Assembly (NCBI GenBank): GCA_018399915.1
Contig: JAGYNW010000045.1
Span: 1 to 12,087, forward strand
Source: Candidatus Omnitrophota bacterium
GTDB taxonomy: Bacteria > Omnitrophota > Gorgyraeia > Zapsychrales > Zapsychraceae
Direction: 5' to 3'
DNA: 12,087 nt
Shown: one piece after another, positions 1 to 6,519 of the stretch
Position numbering within the stretch: position 1 is the first letter of the stretch
How the letters are laid out: each line of letters starts with the position of its first letter
Notes under the pieces: model-generated
What the model saw: only the letters and a program-made list of their open reading frames with translations
Database searches by the model: none
What the model was told of the DNA's origin: nothing
Program-made: the position numbers and the translations under genes

Positions 1-999
1 CTTCTTCAGATAGCCGAAATATCCGAATTCTTCATTGCGGGGAACGGCCGCAAACATAATGCCATTCTTTTCATCGTCATAAAAGACGGTTTTATATTTC
101 CCTAAATTCTTTACACTCTTTTCGGATACCCCGAAACAATACACTGCGTCGGGTTGACGCTGCAAGTCTTCCTCTTCAGCCAGTTGAAAAAGATTGGCCA
201 GCGAATAGCCAAGCTCCGCAAAGGTTTGATGGAAATAAATAAGAATCAAAAGCTCCCCGACTTTAGCCGGATAACAAACCCACTCTTTTTGATTCAGGGT
301 TATCCCATGGAGAGGATTTTTATACACACGTTCAAACGTGCCTGTACGTTTGTTCATGGGAGGATTAAAAATCAATGGCGGATACAAGAGAATCTGTTTA
401 ATAACCGGAACCGGATCTAATTTATGATACTCCTGGGCCGGGAAAGGGATCTTTTGAGTACTGGCGATAGCTGCCACCTCTGCTCCCGCACGAACTTGAC
501 GATAAATATTCGGATGCGCGCCTGTGATATTTTCCTCCACATCACGATAGGTGGCGCGAACCAAATGCATTAGCCGTTCAATGGTCGCATTAAAAATTCT
601 ATAGGGTCGTTTTTCGACACCGCCATGCTTGGACGAACAAATGATAAACCTGTCAAAACTCCGCCAATAATTGTACAAATACTCGATGAAATCATTAAAG
701 CGATATTTATCCTTAAAATAATGTTGCGATCCTTTGACAATGTTCGGGACTAGTTCCCCTTTCATCTTGGTTAAATAAAAAAGGGTCTGCACCAATCTCT
801 TGATCTCCTTAGTTTCAATCTTCTTATCCGGAAAGATCTCGAGCAACTGAGAATTGTGTTTCTGTAGATCCTTAATACAATTTTCCAGCACGCGCAAAAA
901 AAGTTTGCTCAATATCAATTCGTCGGATGTTTCACATATCCTATTATCTATACGAATGATTATCTTATTTTTTTGAAAACTGAATTCCCCGAAGGCCAT
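1..999 (-). CDS. Conserved-looking hypothetical protein, 3' end cut by window edge
   Basis: An uninterrupted minus-strand frame runs from ATG at 999 to the left edge: 333 codons with no stop. The start is supported by a purine-rich Shine-Dalgarno (AAGGGAG) about 8 bases upstream and a promoter at 1048-1075. The protein starts MAFGEFSFQK, has no signal peptide or membrane segment, and looks soluble and cytoplasmic. The first ~120 residues are charged and probably helical. After ~170 comes a stretch with short conserved-looking motifs such as AGAEVAAIAST, YPPLIFNPPMNKRTGTF and VGELLILIYFHQTFAELGYS. The last visible part reads FAAVPRNEEFGYFGYLKK and is still in mid-domain. I do not recognise the family with confidence. 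There is a faint resemblance to large proteins carrying a PEP-carboxykinase/HPr-kinase-like nucleotide domain further on, but that part lies outside the window. It appears to be a single-gene unit or the first gene of one. Confidence 0.85.
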   Translation of the reverse strand, partial: MAFGEFSFQKNKIIIRIDNRICETSDELILSKLFLRVLENCIKDLQKHNSQLLEIFPDKKIETKEIKRLVQTLFYLTKMKGELVPNIVKGSQHYFKDKYRFNDFIEYLYNYWRSFDRFIICSSKHGGVEKRPYRIFNATIERLMHLVRATYRDVEENITGAHPNIYRQVRAGAEVAAIASTQKIPFPAQEYHKLDPVPVIKQILLYPPLIFNPPMNKRTGTFERVYKNPLHGITLNQKEWVCYPAKVGELLILIYFHQTFAELGYSLANLFQLAEEEDLQRQPDAVYCFGVSEKSVKNLGKYKTVFYDDEKNGIMFAAVPRNEEFGYFGYLKK

Positions 1000-1047
1000 A
1001 TTCTCTCTCCCTTCAAAAAGCAATATTTGATTAATTTTCCGAGTGAT

Positions 1048-1075
1048 ATTATACAGAAGATACCCGCGAAGGCAA
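1048..1075 (-). promoter_or_regulatory. Sigma70-like promoter for the 1-999 gene
   Basis: Minus strand: -35 TTGCCT (1075-1070), 16-base spacer, perfect -10 TATAAT (1053-1048). Transcription would start near 1041, giving a leader of about 40 bases before the ATG at 999. The spacing and the perfect -10 make this one of the better promoter matches in the window. Confidence 0.6.
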
Positions 1076-1093
1076 TAAAAATGGTAGGGGCGA

Positions 1094-1117
1094 ACAAAAA
1101 AACCTCAAAAGGGTTAA
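1094..1117 (-). terminator. Weak terminator-like stem after the lipoprotein gene
   Basis: Read on the minus strand, AACC and GGTT (1115-1112 and 1104-1101) can form a 4-base-pair stem with a 7-base loop, followed by a run of seven T at 1100-1094. It lies downstream of the lipoprotein stop at 1230 and upstream of the next promoter, which is the right place for a terminator, but the stem is short. Confidence 0.3.
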
Positions 1118-1229
1118 GACTTTCGATGAAGCTGAATTCACTTTTTACCGCAACACGGATTTAGACATCAGCAAACTCGCAAGGTGCTGCAAGGCAGGCT
1201 TTTAGTCAAATTCATACCCTTCTTTTTTG

Positions 1230-1694
1230 TTAAAAAGCAAAGATCGATGATCCCTGAACTTGATAAATTCTCCAACCCATCGCTTCTTTTAAATAAACAA
1301 TCGTACACTTTCCTTCATCCAGGGTTAAGTCTCCTGTATTCCTGTCTGCAATTTTCCGCTGCCAAGTGATGGTCACCGCCAATTTTTCATCATTGGTTAA
1401 AGCCTTATCTACCGTAAAACTTAAACTGACAGGAACGGCTGAGGCCAACGCATCTTGCGCATTATTAACAAAAACGTTTTTATCCGGCTGAAAATCCCGG
1501 GAAATGCGCTCTCGAAAACGCGACCAGGGAAAACGTACGAATACATGCCAATCTTGCTCGATGAGATCTTGAGCCAATTTCCGGGTGGAATGCATTGATG
1601 AGACAGGATGCCGACTGTTTGTCGAGGAAATACAGCCCGCCAGAAGCAATGTTGCCAAGAGAATAAAAAAGTTAAAAAATTTAAAATATTTCAT
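1230..1694 (-). CDS. Small outer-membrane-type lipoprotein, function unknown
   Basis: A 154-residue protein if started at the ATG at 1694. That start gives a classical lipoprotein signal: MKYFKF, a hydrophobic stretch, then the lipobox LLAG-C21. An in-frame ATG at 1712 would add MHSELL inside the upstream gene and is less likely. The chosen ATG overlaps the stop of the upstream barrel gene in a TAATG arrangement, with no strong Shine-Dalgarno, so translation is probably coupled. After a Ser/Thr/Asn-rich linker the mature part has a helix-like region (KLAQDLIEQDWHVFVRFPW) and then alternating strands with two Trp residues (VTITWQRK, MGWRIYQVQG). This is the order expected of an NTF2-like or similar small alpha+beta fold, but I cannot assign a family. 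The pairing with a barrel protein suggests an outer-membrane partner or periplasm-facing accessory. Confidence 0.85.
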   Translation of the reverse strand: MKYFKFFNFFILLATLLLAGCISSTNSRHPVSSMHSTRKLAQDLIEQDWHVFVRFPWSRFRERISRDFQPDKNVFVNNAQDALASAVPVSLSFTVDKALTNDEKLAVTITWQRKIADRNTGDLTLDEGKCTIVYLKEAMGWRIYQVQGSSIFAF

Positions 1695-3427
1695 TAAAAG
1701 TTCAGAATGCATTTAAGGACTGTCTGGATTTCCTTATAATTTAATGTCCCGTCTTCATGCATATAACGGTTTACATCCCCCCGCAACACCAGATGCATGT
1801 CTTTTTCCTTCCCCACGGCCCAATTAAATTCCACATAACTGCGATTATTCATGTAATCAGAATCCGGTCTGGCATTATCACTATCCACTAAATTATGCCC
1901 AAACCGGCTTAATAAACCATCCATCAAATCATATTGACCGGAAAAAGACATATTCACGTTTACATCCTTGTTCTCATCCCTTTTGGTCCTGCGGATATCC
2001 ACGGAAGGGGCCATCGACAGATATAACCTTCTGGCAAACACATCATATTCCCGACTTAAGGTAATCCCAAACCGGTTAAAATAATCATTCTGGCTGTCAT
2101 CGGCTTCATGATTAAAGGCCCTGTATTCATAAGAAAACCCAATATCGGTTTCACGCCACTGATCATTTAACGCAAAACCCAAAGTCAGAGTCTCGCTTTC
2201 CGCGCTATTAGCCTGATCATCAGAATTGCGAATATTAAAAGAAGTGTACCAACGCGTGCGAAGACTCTCCCGGGCAGCGATAGGCACCAGGTTGAGACTG
2301 ACAGTTTTTTCATCATAAATGGTGCGCTTGGTCAAAGAACTCCCTGCAAGATGGTCCCAATAATAATTATGCATCAAGGAAAGCGCGGCCTGCCTGTTGA
2401 AGCGGTGATCCAAGGTTGTCAAATGTTGAATTTTATCGGGTGAGGCAGAACCGCCCTCTGTATGAAAATCCGGTTGAGTATAATTATAGACATGCCTTAT
2501 CATCGTGTCACGCCACTGTACTTGGGGCGCCACATGGAACGAATTTCCGCTACTTTGATCTTTAAGGTCCGCATCATCCTCATCTTCCAGATAAAAACTG
2601 CGGGCAAATTCATAATTAACGGAAAAGCCACGCGTAAATGAAAACTCGCCATCAAAAGAAAAAACACTATTCTTCAGGTCTTCTAATGAAGATGTCCGTG
2701 CAAGAGTAGAACTGTCATCCTGAAAAGTGATCGCTTGAACTCCGAGACGCGCCTTGGAAATAGCAGGAGAATGTGTAAATAAAAAGGTATCCATCTTGGC
2801 GCCATACACATTGCGCTGATATTGGCCTGCAGCCTCATCTGCGGCATTTTTACGGGCCACGATATATTTCATTGCCAGGCTTTCGTTAGGCTGGATCTCT
2901 GCGGTCAAACCTTCCAGGCTGTTACTTAATGTGAATGGACTCAACTCTGTATAAAAATCTCCGTAAAGAAAAAGGTTGTCCGGATTCATTATCTTTAACA
3001 CATATTCTTTTACGCGGACATCCCGGCGCGGTTCAATGCGGGGATTATCTGTCTTACGCAACATAAGTTGTCCTTCCAAATTATAATTGCGCCAAAGTTT
3101 CTCCTGCAAATTTAGATTAATTTCACTCAAATAATCCCAGCCATTATTAAGAAAAGATTTTGACCGGTTGCCGCTGACCTGCGCGTAATCGATCTGTGTT
3201 AAGATAGAACCACTGATCTGACCAGAACGCTCAGCCATTTGACGGCCAGTTTTAAAATCAAAAATGTCGGTAAGCCTTTCTTTCAAACTGTACTTCTGAT
3301 TGAATTCACTGGATTGCGAACTTGCATTGCCGAAATAATAAACTTCAGCTGCTTGCGGAGTGGAAAGATAAACAAAAAGGAAACAGGAAACAAAGAAAAA
3401 AATCCGAAGAAGGGGGTGCGTCCACAT
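1694..3427 (-). CDS. Predicted outer-membrane beta-barrel protein
   Basis: A 577-residue secreted protein. The ATG at 3427 follows an AAAGGAT ribosome site 11 bases upstream. Residues 1-27 form a Sec signal (basic LLRIF, hydrophobic FFFVSCFLFVYL, likely cleavage after PQAA). The mature chain, from roughly residue 70 to the end, is a succession of amphipathic strands with alternating polar and hydrophobic residues, many Tyr/Trp/Phe, and polar Asp/Asn-rich turns. It ends in VLKCILNF, which fits the C-terminal beta-signal with terminal aromatic used by the BAM machinery. I see no TonB box, plug domain or OmpA-like peptidoglycan domain. The length suggests a large barrel of perhaps 16-22 strands (inference). 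The family is not recognised; it could be a porin-like or surface protein whose substrate cannot be told from sequence. It is first in a two-gene unit with the lipoprotein. Confidence 0.85.
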   Translation of the reverse strand: MWTHPLLRIFFFVSCFLFVYLSTPQAAEVYYFGNASSQSSEFNQKYSLKERLTDIFDFKTGRQMAERSGQISGSILTQIDYAQVSGNRSKSFLNNGWDYLSEINLNLQEKLWRNYNLEGQLMLRKTDNPRIEPRRDVRVKEYVLKIMNPDNLFLYGDFYTELSPFTLSNSLEGLTAEIQPNESLAMKYIVARKNAADEAAGQYQRNVYGAKMDTFLFTHSPAISKARLGVQAITFQDDSSTLARTSSLEDLKNSVFSFDGEFSFTRGFSVNYEFARSFYLEDEDDADLKDQSSGNSFHVAPQVQWRDTMIRHVYNYTQPDFHTEGGSASPDKIQHLTTLDHRFNRQAALSLMHNYYWDHLAGSSLTKRTIYDEKTVSLNLVPIAARESLRTRWYTSFNIRNSDDQANSAESETLTLGFALNDQWRETDIGFSYEYRAFNHEADDSQNDYFNRFGITLSREYDVFARRLYLSMAPSVDIRRTKRDENKDVNVNMSFSGQYDLMDGLLSRFGHNLVDSDNARPDSDYMNNRSYVEFNWAVGKEKDMHLVLRGDVNRYMHEDGTLNYKEIQTVLKCILNF

Positions 3428-3467
3428 GTTGAATGAAATCCTTTCTTTTATATAAAATAATATTCAT

Positions 3468-3496
3468 ATAGTAAAGAATTCATTTAGAAAAGACAA
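3468..3496 (-). promoter_or_regulatory. Sigma70-like promoter for the barrel-lipoprotein unit
   Basis: Minus strand: -35 TTGTCT (3496-3491), 17-base spacer, -10 TACTAT (3473-3468). The start point would be near 3461, leaving a leader of about 35 bases before the ATG at 3427. The surroundings are very A/T-rich, which raises the chance of accidental matches. Confidence 0.4.
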
Positions 3497-3605
3497 TATA
3501 TTTTTAATTTAATTTTTCGTGTCGTTAACACCAGCAGGATATTTTTTCTGTGTTTATTTCCTTATAAAAACAAGCATGTTTAATCAAAGATTACTGCGGC
3601 AACTT

Positions 3606-3652
3606 AAAGAAAAAGGGATCTCCAGAGATAAAGGCGCTTATTAGAAAAGCAC
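3606..3652 (-). terminator. Tandem stem-loops with T-run, candidate terminator
   Basis: On the minus strand a 6-pair stem GTGCTT/AAGCGC (3652-3647 with 3639-3634, one G-U pair, 7-base loop) is followed by a small stem ATCT-CTGG-AGAT (3629-3618) and then CCCTTTTTCTTT. The first stem pairs better as minus-strand RNA than as plus-strand RNA, in keeping with its position downstream of the minus-strand 3786-3932 gene. The stems are short, so this is a candidate only. Confidence 0.35.
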
Positions 3653-3665
3653 TTAAAATCAACCA

Positions 3666-3773
3666 TCATGGCCTATAATAACATGACCGCGACTCCTCAG
3701 TCAGGCGCCAAAATAATAATTGCAGGATCAAAACGCCAACTGCCAGAGAAATCGCGGTCACACAATATCCCAT
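3666..3773 (-). CDS. Possible 35-residue single-span membrane microprotein
   Basis: A short frame starts at ATG 3773, 12 bases after the stop of the entericidin-like gene, and ends TGA at 3668-3666. It encodes MGYCVTAISLAVGVLIL, continuing hydrophobic to FFW-like residues at ~22, then a polar, basic tail. This would be one transmembrane helix with a short tail. Against it: there is no clear Shine-Dalgarno, and nearly the whole frame coincides with a long imperfect hairpin (3684-3760), so the sequence could be conserved for RNA structure instead. No family is recognised. Confidence 0.25.
   Translation of the reverse strand: MGYCVTAISLAVGVLILQLLFWRLTEESRSCYYRP
3684..3760. repeat. Long imperfect inverted repeat (hairpin)
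   Basis: TGACCGCGA at 3684-3692 is the exact reverse complement of TCGCGGTCA at 3752-3760. Pairing continues inward with interruptions: T3694-A3750, 3696-3698 with 3746-3748, G3700-C3744, 3702-3703 with 3741-3742, then GGCG (3704-3707) with CGCC (3734-3737) after a small bulge. That is about 20 pairs in total closing a 26-base A/T-rich loop. It lies just downstream of the entericidin-like stop. There is no T-run directly after it on either strand, so it is not a standard terminator. It could stabilise the 3' end of the mRNA, be part of a small RNA, or be a dispersed palindromic element. Confidence 0.6.
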
Positions 3774-3785
3774 TCCAATATCCGT

Positions 3786-3932
3786 TTATTCGGGATTTTG
3801 GACTTTGTCCGAACCACGGGATAACCAATTTCCGATCGTACTGACATCCTCACCAACGCCTTTAATGGTTTCACAACCAGAAAATACCAGTACTGACGCG
3901 AACAAAACCATAAATAAAATTAATTTCTTCAT
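3786..3932 (-). CDS. Entericidin A/B-like small lipoprotein
   Basis: A 48-residue protein. ATG at 3932 is preceded by a strong GGAAGG ribosome site about 6 bases upstream. MKKLILFMVLFASVLVFSG-C20 is a lipoprotein signal with the cysteine at residue 20. The mature part begins CETIKGVGEDVSTIGNWLSR and ends SDKVQNPE. The short length, the C-E/N-T-x-x-G-x-G-x-D start of the mature chain and the amphipathic helix that follows match the entericidin EcnA/EcnB family of small membrane lipoproteins. In enterobacteria these form an antidote/toxin-like pair induced in stationary phase, and many lineages carry a single copy of unknown role. Here there is one copy, between mscS and the barrel gene, in its own transcription unit. 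The family call rests on motif and size only. Confidence 0.8.
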   Translation of the reverse strand: MKKLILFMVLFASVLVFSGCETIKGVGEDVSTIGNWLSRGSDKVQNPE

Positions 3933-4001
3933 TTTTCCTTCCTCTCTTTTCTTAATCATTTCACTGTCTCAGAATTAACTCTTTTGATATTTACAAAATT
4001 T

Positions 4002-4007
4002 ATTATA
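4002..4007 (-). promoter_or_regulatory. Possible -10 element for the entericidin-like gene
   Basis: A perfect TATAAT on the minus strand (4007-4002) lies about 70 bases upstream of the ATG at 3932. No good -35 hexamer is found 16-18 bases further up. Promoters with a strong -10 and no -35 are compatible with stationary-phase sigma factor use, as known for enterobacterial ecnB, but that link is inference. Confidence 0.3.
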
Positions 4008-4080
4008 CTGCAATAAAACGCTAAAAAACACCTTCTATTTCTACGGGAACTATGCCTAATAACACTTATTCAGAATTATT

Positions 4081-4995
4081 TTAGCCATCCTTTTCCAAAA
4101 AGCCAGGATAGGGCATCTCTTCAGACAATCGCGTCCCTCCCTTGATCCCAAAATCCAGTGTACGGATGGGAAACGGAATGGTAATACCGTTTTGATCAAA
4201 ATCTTTCTTAATGGCCATAATAGCCTCACTACGCGCACGCAAATAATCTGTTTGTTTTCTGAAAGAGACCCAAAAACGCACCTGAAAATTAATGGAACTA
4301 TCGCCAAATTCCTGATAAAAAATCTCAATCGGCTGGTCTTCAAGGCATTCCGGCACCTTTTTAACAGCCTTATAAACAATATCTTTGACCGCCTGCAGTT
4401 TTTCTCCATAGGATATGCCAACCGTTAAATCTACGCGGCGTTTTTTTAATAAGCTATAATTCTTAACAACATTCTCAAAGATCAATTTATTCGGGATAAA
4501 AATGGATTGCCCCTCAAAAGTGCGGATCATGGTGTCCCGCAGACTGATATCCTCAACAATCCCCATATAATCATTAGTTTCAATTATATCCCCCACCCGG
4601 AAAGGATAATTTTTGCGAAATGCCAAAGCAATACCTGCGATAAAATTGGCGGCAATATCCTGGAAGGCAAAACCAATGGCCAATCCGGCGATACCAACAC
4701 CCGCCAGGACCGAAAATAACATTTGATCCAAATTCAATAATTTGATGGCAATAAGGCTGCCAAAAAGAAATATCCCGATATGCACGAGGATCCCTAAGAA
4801 ATTTACCAAAGCCTGATTGTCTACAATCCTTGCCAGAAGTGACTTAACAATCTTTTTCGCGTTATTTGCAATATACTGAGCAGCGACGATGATCACCAGC
4901 GCCAAAATGAAGTTTGGGGTCATCAAGACGATCGTTTCCAACCAACTCATAAACTTTTCTTGCAATAATTTAAACGCATCCTGTATGCTTTGCAT
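4081..4995 (-). CDS. MscS-family small-conductance mechanosensitive channel
   Basis: A 304-residue inner-membrane channel that opens under membrane tension to release solutes during osmotic downshock. The ATG at 4995 has AAGGA 7 bases upstream. Three membrane segments are visible at about 26-43, 65-87 and 93-127. The third is the Gly/Ala-rich pore helix (LAGVGIAGLAIGFAFQDIAA) followed by the family signature NFIAGIALAF and FRVGDIIE. The beta domain (~133-190, with IPNK at 167-170) and the C-terminal alpha/beta domain ending ITIPFPIRTLDF complete the MscS architecture. The length is close to E. coli MscS (286). It is preceded by the PsbP-like gene with a 25-base gap, so the two are probably cotranscribed. 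No extra ligand-binding domain is present. Confidence 0.95.
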   Translation of the reverse strand: MQSIQDAFKLLQEKFMSWLETIVLMTPNFILALVIIVAAQYIANNAKKIVKSLLARIVDNQALVNFLGILVHIGIFLFGSLIAIKLLNLDQMLFSVLAGVGIAGLAIGFAFQDIAANFIAGIALAFRKNYPFRVGDIIETNDYMGIVEDISLRDTMIRTFEGQSIFIPNKLIFENVVKNYSLLKKRRVDLTVGISYGEKLQAVKDIVYKAVKKVPECLEDQPIEIFYQEFGDSSINFQVRFWVSFRKQTDYLRARSEAIMAIKKDFDQNGITIPFPIRTLDFGIKGGTRLSEEMPYPGFLEKDG

Positions 4996-5020
4996 AATCC
5001 TTAATCCTTTCCATGAATTT

Positions 5021-5539
5021 TTAATCGATTCGAAATGAATGCGCTATCTGGTCCAGGATCGGCTCAACCCTGGCCTTACGACCAGATGGCGTCCCGGATT
5101 GAAAAACATAATAACCGGAGCGGCCCTCAGCCGGCACCACATAACTTTTCAGGAAATATCTTTTCCCACCGCGATTAGATTGAAAACTGATCTGGTAGCC
5201 ATTTCTCCTATCAATGGTTATTGATCTTTTCTGAATTAGACCCGCCTGCATTTGCCTTTGAAAATCCAGGACATACTTGCGGACAAACTCAGACAAACTT
5301 TTAAATGAAGGCTGAAAACGTATCTGCAATCCGCTTTGACCATCCAGGCTGTTGACCTCGGAAAGCACAATCCCGGAACGGTTAATACCCGCCTTCCAAG
5401 AAGAGGGGTAACGGATAGAATACCCATATTCTGAATCAGTAAACGTCTTATTCAACATTTGGGCATGCGAAACGTGACCAGAAAAAAACCCACATAAAAA
5501 AACACAAACAACAATCAAAATCCTCTGTTTAGCCTTCAC
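5021..5539 (-). CDS. Secreted PsbP-like / DUF1795-like protein
   Basis: A 172-residue exported protein starting at GTG 5539, chosen because an ideal AAGGAGG lies 5 bases upstream and the signal peptide follows at once. The signal has basic MKAKQR, hydrophobic ILIVVCVFLCGFFSG, and likely cleavage after VSHA26. The mature part opens with FTDSEYGYSIRYPSSW, the typical start of PsbP-like and related domains (F/Y-x-D-x-x-x-G-F/Y-S-I-x-Y-P-x-x-W), then alternates strands and a helix (SLSEFVRKYVLDFQRQM) and ends with a helix EPILDQIAHSFRI, as in that fold. Proteins of this type are periplasmic or surface-attached with mostly unknown roles. It has no lipobox. It sits between a membrane protein and mscS; a TATAAT at 5560-5565 (minus) could provide a local promoter, but its -35 is poor. 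Confidence 0.8.
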   Translation of the reverse strand: MKAKQRILIVVCVFLCGFFSGHVSHAQMLNKTFTDSEYGYSIRYPSSWKAGINRSGIVLSEVNSLDGQSGLQIRFQPSFKSLSEFVRKYVLDFQRQMQAGLIQKRSITIDRRNGYQISFQSNRGGKRYFLKSYVVPAEGRSGYYVFQSGTPSGRKARVEPILDQIAHSFRID

Positions 5540-5603
5540 CCCTGCCTCCTTGGTTCTTTATTATAATTAATATTGACTATGTCGTGAGAATGCACATAAG
5601 GCC

Positions 5604-6224
5604 CTAAGCCCAGAGCATAAAAAAGAAAACCCCGGCCAAGGCCGAAGCATAAGAACACATAATCATCGCAGTCGTCACCGGATAATGGATAATCTCTTCA
5701 ATGCTCCCGGGAAGCTTCATTTGAGGCACATATACGCTCCCCAGAAACCAGACAACTAAAAACGGGGACCACAAAATAAAGACCGATCCGAACAAGATCA
5801 AACCCGAACTTACAAATCCCCCGGGAGTAGTCCCACCACCCGGCCCTATCCGTACCACATTCTCCGGCTCAGAGTTCACCGTTTCGGTCCTATTTTTAAG
5901 CAAACCGCCTAAAAGCAACGGCGCCAAAACACCGATTAAGAAAGAGATCAGGCAACAGAGGCAGGTTACCGTAATTACTCTTCGCCAGCCGTACGTTCCC
6001 TTGACAAAGGCGAACTGTTGAAAAAGAATCTGTTTGCCTTTACGCTCAACTTCTTCAAGCAAGATGCCAGCGGCTATCAAGGCTGAACCACCCAATCCCA
6101 GGCCAACAAAAAAAGGAATATTTCTCATCTCTGAATCAGCTTCCATAACAAACCCTTTAATCAAAAGAAATACAAACAAAATGATCAATAATACTCCTGT
6201 TATATAACACGTGATTTTACTCAA
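5604..6224 (-). CDS. Five-segment integral membrane protein, unknown function
   Basis: A 206-residue membrane protein. The start is TTG at 6224, supported by an AAAAGGAG ribosome site 7 bases before it and by a promoter at 6324-6353. Hydrophobic segments lie at about 5-25, 37-56, 83-107, 139-164 and 184-205. Between segments 2 and 3 is a basic/acidic loop (LEEVERKGKQ), and between 3 and 4 a Gly/Pro-rich loop (IGPGGGTTPGG). There are no catalytic, transporter or channel motifs I can name, and the chain ends directly after the last membrane segment (FFFMLWA). The next gene downstream begins 64 bases later in the same direction, so it may head an envelope operon with the PsbP-like protein and MscS. 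Confidence 0.8.
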   Translation of the reverse strand: MSKITCYITGVLLIILFVFLLIKGFVMEADSEMRNIPFFVGLGLGGSALIAAGILLEEVERKGKQILFQQFAFVKGTYGWRRVITVTCLCCLISFLIGVLAPLLLGGLLKNRTETVNSEPENVVRIGPGGGTTPGGFVSSGLILFGSVFILWSPFLVVWFLGSVYVPQMKLPGSIEEIIHYPVTTAMIMCSYASALAGVFFFMLWA

Positions 6225-6323
6225 TCCTTTCTCCTTTTCTATCTAACGATAGCCATCATCATGCATCCCGGTCCGCTTTCAATTTGCCGACATCAATGAT
6301 TAGGCTCGCTTTCATTAAAATTT

Positions 6324-6353
6324 AGTATACCATCGAAGGATTTCGCCCTTCAA
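6324..6353 (-). promoter_or_regulatory. Extended -10 promoter for the 5604-6224 gene
   Basis: Minus strand: -35 TTGAAG (6353-6348), 18-base spacer, -10 TATACT (6329-6324) with an upstream TGG giving an extended -10. The start point near 6317 leaves a leader of about 93 bases before the TTG start. Confidence 0.5.
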
Positions 6354-6355
6354 GA

Positions 6356-6386
6356 ACGAAATCAAAATTCACGAAAATCAAAATTC
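6356..6386. repeat. Tandem direct repeat beside the -35 box
   Basis: ACGAAATCAAAATTC (6356-6370) is followed directly by ACGAAAATCAAAATTC (6371-6386), a near-perfect head-to-tail pair differing by one A. It abuts the -35 of the leftward promoter and lies about 75 bases from the rightward one. Such a position suits an activator site or an A/T-rich UP element, or it may be chance slippage. Confidence 0.6.
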
Positions 6387-6462
6387 GCAGACGGACATCA
6401 CTTAAAAATCAAACATCATAAAATTATCAGACTATACCTGTTAAGGACAATACATTTTTCTA

Positions 6463-6491
6463 TTGCAACCTTAAAGCCCAGTGCATATAAT
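6463..6491 (+). promoter_or_regulatory. Sigma70-like promoter for the radical SAM gene
   Basis: -35 TTGCAA (6463-6468), 17-base spacer, perfect -10 TATAAT (6486-6491). Transcription would start near 6498, so the leader is about 50 bases and contains the stem-loop at 6503-6519. Confidence 0.6.
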
Positions 6492-6502
6492 GAATCACTT
6501 TC

Positions 6503-6519
6503 TCAGATCTTTTATCTGA
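6503..6519 (+). promoter_or_regulatory. Leader stem-loop before the radical SAM gene
   Basis: TCAGAT (6503-6508) and ATCTGA (6514-6519) form a perfect 6-pair stem with loop CTTTT, right at the predicted 5' end of the mRNA. The palindrome GGTTAACC follows at 6527-6534. The only Shine-Dalgarno-like run (AAGTAGG) ends 19 bases before the ATG, too far for ordinary use. The stem may stabilise the 5' end or modulate translation; no known riboswitch class fits. Confidence 0.35.

Larger units (their letters stand above)
1000..1229. other. Intergenic region between two minus-strand units
   Basis: This 230-base gap holds the weak terminator-like stem (1094-1117) and the promoter (1048-1075) of the left-edge gene. 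A short direct repeat of GCAAGG occurs twice around 1180-1195. I see no RNA gene and no convincing coding frame. A plus-strand frame at 973-1164 overlaps both the promoter and the start of the real minus-strand gene and has no ribosome site. Confidence 0.5.
3428..3665. other. A/T-rich intergenic region upstream of the barrel gene
   Basis: Up to 3665 (or 3785 if the microprotein at 3666 is not real) I find no gene. The stretch holds the barrel-gene promoter at 3468-3496, and terminator-like stems at 3606-3652 for transcripts arriving from the entericidin-like gene. The part around 3480-3560 is strongly A/T-rich with no recognisable RNA fold or repeat. Confidence 0.5.

Noticed and set aside
973..1164. 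Plus-strand frame of 63 codons
   Set aside because: It overlaps the start, ribosome site and promoter of the minus-strand gene ending at 999, has no ribosome site of its own and no family resemblance.
1178..1200. GCAAGG direct repeats suggesting a terminator or attachment site
   Set aside because: The repeat is direct, not inverted, very short, and no integrase or tRNA is near.
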